From Bin87 sp964502995 (lineage in GTDB: Bacteria; Chloroflexota; Dehalococcoidia; Lucifugimonadales; UBA3495): 26,551 bases of DNA. The notes under the pieces were generated by a model, which ran no database searches, had not been told where the DNA came from, and saw only the letters and a list, made by a program, of their open reading frames with translations. The translations under genes were made by a program, and so were the position numbers. Shown here in pieces: positions 25,300 to 26,551 of the stretch. Where the stretch lies: positions 1-26,551 of the forward strand of contig CAZCZB010000036.1 of NCBI GenBank assembly GCA_964502995.1, in the 5' to 3' direction. The number at the start of each line of letters is the position of its first letter. The first letter of the stretch is position 1.

Positions 25300-25320
25300 G
25301 CTTTAGCCCGAATCCACCGA
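25300..25320 (+). repeat. 21-bp dispersed repeat, second copy
   Basis: Starts GCTTTAGCCCGAATCC; reverse complement of 40-60. It is followed by a small hairpin CCGACG-GGATA-CGTCGG (25317-25333) and preceded by the inverted pair GGCCGGG/CCCGGCC, so the segment 25250-25335 looks like a structured intergenic repeat. Confidence 0.7.
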
Positions 25321-25420
25321 CGGGATACGTCGGCGGCGGTTATACGAAGGCTGTGGGACCAGGGGTCGGGCTGGCGAGGACCTGATGCCGATGAAATGGA
25401 CGATGTGGGGGTGTGTCTGT

Positions 25421-25960
25421 GGTTACGTCACGTCAACTGGTGTGATTGGCGTCATCCTTGTTGATGCTGTTGAGGCAGCGGCTTCCAGGACGTTGCCGGC
25501 GGGTGGGGTGTCGGCGTCGAGATCGTCGTTGAATGTGAGGTGGCGGCGGCCTTCGGCTCAATCGTCGTGCTGTTCGGCCAGTCCGCCAGAGGCGGACGCC
25601 GACGAGCCGGCGGGTCGCCGACCGGTTGGGGAAGATACCCACCACGTTCCCTACCGGGACAGGCTCTGCGCCGGCGGATCTCCTTGTTCAGGCGTTCCAA
25701 CGGGTTGTTGGACCAGAGTGTCTGCCAATGTGAAACTGGGAAGGCGGTGAAGGCCAGGACGTCGGGCAAGGCATCCGCCAGTCCGCCTGAGACGGAGGCC
25801 GCCTGGGGGAAGTGTTCCTGCAGTTGGGCGATCACCCGGTCAGCCTGGGCGTGTACCTCTTCAGGGGATAGCCGCTTGTAGATGGTGCGGACCATGGTGG
25901 CGACGCCGTGCGGGGATCGCCGGGGCACTCGGGTCAGCAGGTTGGGCATGAAGTGGGTGC
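25421..25960 (-). mobile_element. IS256-family transposase remnant (copy B)
   Basis: The minus strand carries NLLTRVPRRSPHGVATMVRT, FPVSHWQTLWSNNPLERLN and KEIRRR, then out-of-frame sequence and a terminal FTDDLDTETP-like end. It shares with copy A the insert GTCCGCCAGAGGCGGAC (25581-25597) and the segment around 25646-25664, but keeps about 18 bp lost from copy A. No N-terminal part is present. Confidence 0.88.
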
Positions 25961-25979
25961 GGTCCGCCTCCGGCGGACC
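25961..25979. repeat. Perfect palindrome at the edge of IS256 copy B
   Basis: GGTCCGCC-TCC-GGCGGACC, an 8-bp stem with a 3-nt loop, sharing the arm GTCCGCC with the palindromes at 14449 and 25581. REP-like. Confidence 0.7.
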
Positions 25980-26047
25980 ACCCGGTTTCCGTTACACCAT
26001 GTGTGGGGACTTTACTGCGTGCGTGCTGTTGGAAGAGGCTGATCTAA

Positions 26048-26551
26048 GGTCTATCCCCGCGCGTGCGGGGGAACCAGTCCGGCGGATTGGGATTTCGTGG
26101 GCGATCAGGGTCTATCCCCGCGCGTGCGGGGGAACCGCCGATCACTACCGCGTGAGGGTCGAGCCTGACCGACGGTCTATCCCCGCGCGTGCGGGGGAAC
26201 CAGGCGGGCCTTATGGCTGATTCAGGACCCTGACGGTCTATCCCCGCGCGTGCGGGGGAACCTTGAAAATCGCGGCCCGAGTGCCCAGCGCCTCAGGTCT
26301 ATCCCCGCGCGTGCGGGGGAACCACGGAGCCGCCGATGGAGACGACGGCCTTCCAGGGTCTATCCCCGCGCGTGCGGGGGAACCGACGCGCGAAAGCGGT
26401 CCATAGGCAGGTGGTCCGGTCTATCCCCGCGCGTGCGGGGGAACCTACCTCCGGCACCCACTACACAACGTAAGGAGGGGTCTATCCCCGCGCGTGCGGG
26501 GGAACCATCTCGAGAAGCGGTAGCAATAACTGGACGAAGGGTCTATCCCCG
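26048..26551 (-). CRISPR. Type I-E-like CRISPR array, 8 full repeats plus one cut by the window edge
   Basis: 28-bp repeats with palindromic core CCCCGCGCGTGCGGGG start at 26048, 26109, 26174, 26235, 26296, 26357, 26418 and 26479; a partial starts at 26540. All eight are identical. Spacers are 33 nt except the second (26137-26173), which is 37 nt. The reverse complement ends GGGGATAGACC, close to the E. coli type I-E repeat ending GGGGATAAACC, so the array is probably transcribed leftward with its leader beyond the right edge. No cas gene lies in the window. The leader-distal end abuts an IS256 remnant. Confidence 0.95.

Noticed and set aside
26076..26539. Self-targeting spacers against the transposons in the window
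   Set aside because: Reading the eight spacers against the window by eye gave no match; a proper search could still find one.

Overview
The window looks like an accessory, defence-rich and transposon-scarred part of a chromosome from a monoderm-type, fairly GC-rich bacterium. A Chloroflexota (Dehalococcoidia/SAR202-like) source is my best guess. It rests on lipoprotein binding proteins with proline/threonine linkers such as PTPVPT, the gene mix and the abundance of IS remnants, and it has not been tested by any search.

Left part (1-11269, minus strand). The original content was a two-gene operon: a protein of about 1004 aa followed, with a short overlap, by a very large DEAH helicase that runs off the left edge. 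The size, order and motifs fit a Druantia type III-like defence locus (druH-druE); this is an assignment by recall. Both genes are broken. druH is split by a 3517-bp IS1595-family transposon (7046-10562) with perfect 25-bp terminal inverted repeats and a perfect 8-bp target duplication; removing the element and one duplication copy restores an uninterrupted 1004-codon frame. druE carries a frameshift at a G5 tract and a TAA close behind it. The transposon carries its transposase and four passengers: a Panacea (DUF4065) protein, a small acidic protein, a beta-class DNA methyltransferase whose HNH nuclease tail lies in the -1 frame after a C8 tract, and a 67-aa protein.

Middle part (11270-16401). 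A decayed tyrosine-recombinase 3' end stops 1 bp before an orphan 22-bp copy of the CRISPR repeat found at the far right of the window. Then come a broken zinc metalloprotease (HExxHxxGLxH), a lipoprotein and a membrane-anchored protein, an intrinsic terminator, and a tRNA-Ala(CGC)/tRNA-Arg(CCT) pair with its own promoter. A second DNA methyltransferase is a pseudogene with three frameshifts, cut off at its 3' end by an IS256-family remnant.

Right-middle part (16443-24683). A minus-strand operon encodes a family-5 (peptide/nickel-type) binding protein and two permeases. It is preceded by a cobalamin riboswitch and an intrinsic terminator, so the uptake system appears to be repressed by B12; no ATPase genes follow. 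A graveyard of transposase and MFS fragments (20500-21700) separates this from a plus-strand pair: a type-1 periplasmic-binding lipoprotein and an NCS2-type permease with a C-terminal soluble domain resembling a degenerate GHKL/anti-sigma fold.

Right end (24684-26551). A DUF1330 protein, a dispersed 21-bp repeat also found at 40-60, another IS256 remnant that shares disabling insertions with the copy at 14289, and the start of a type I-E-like CRISPR array (8 full repeats plus one cut by the window edge). No cas genes are visible.
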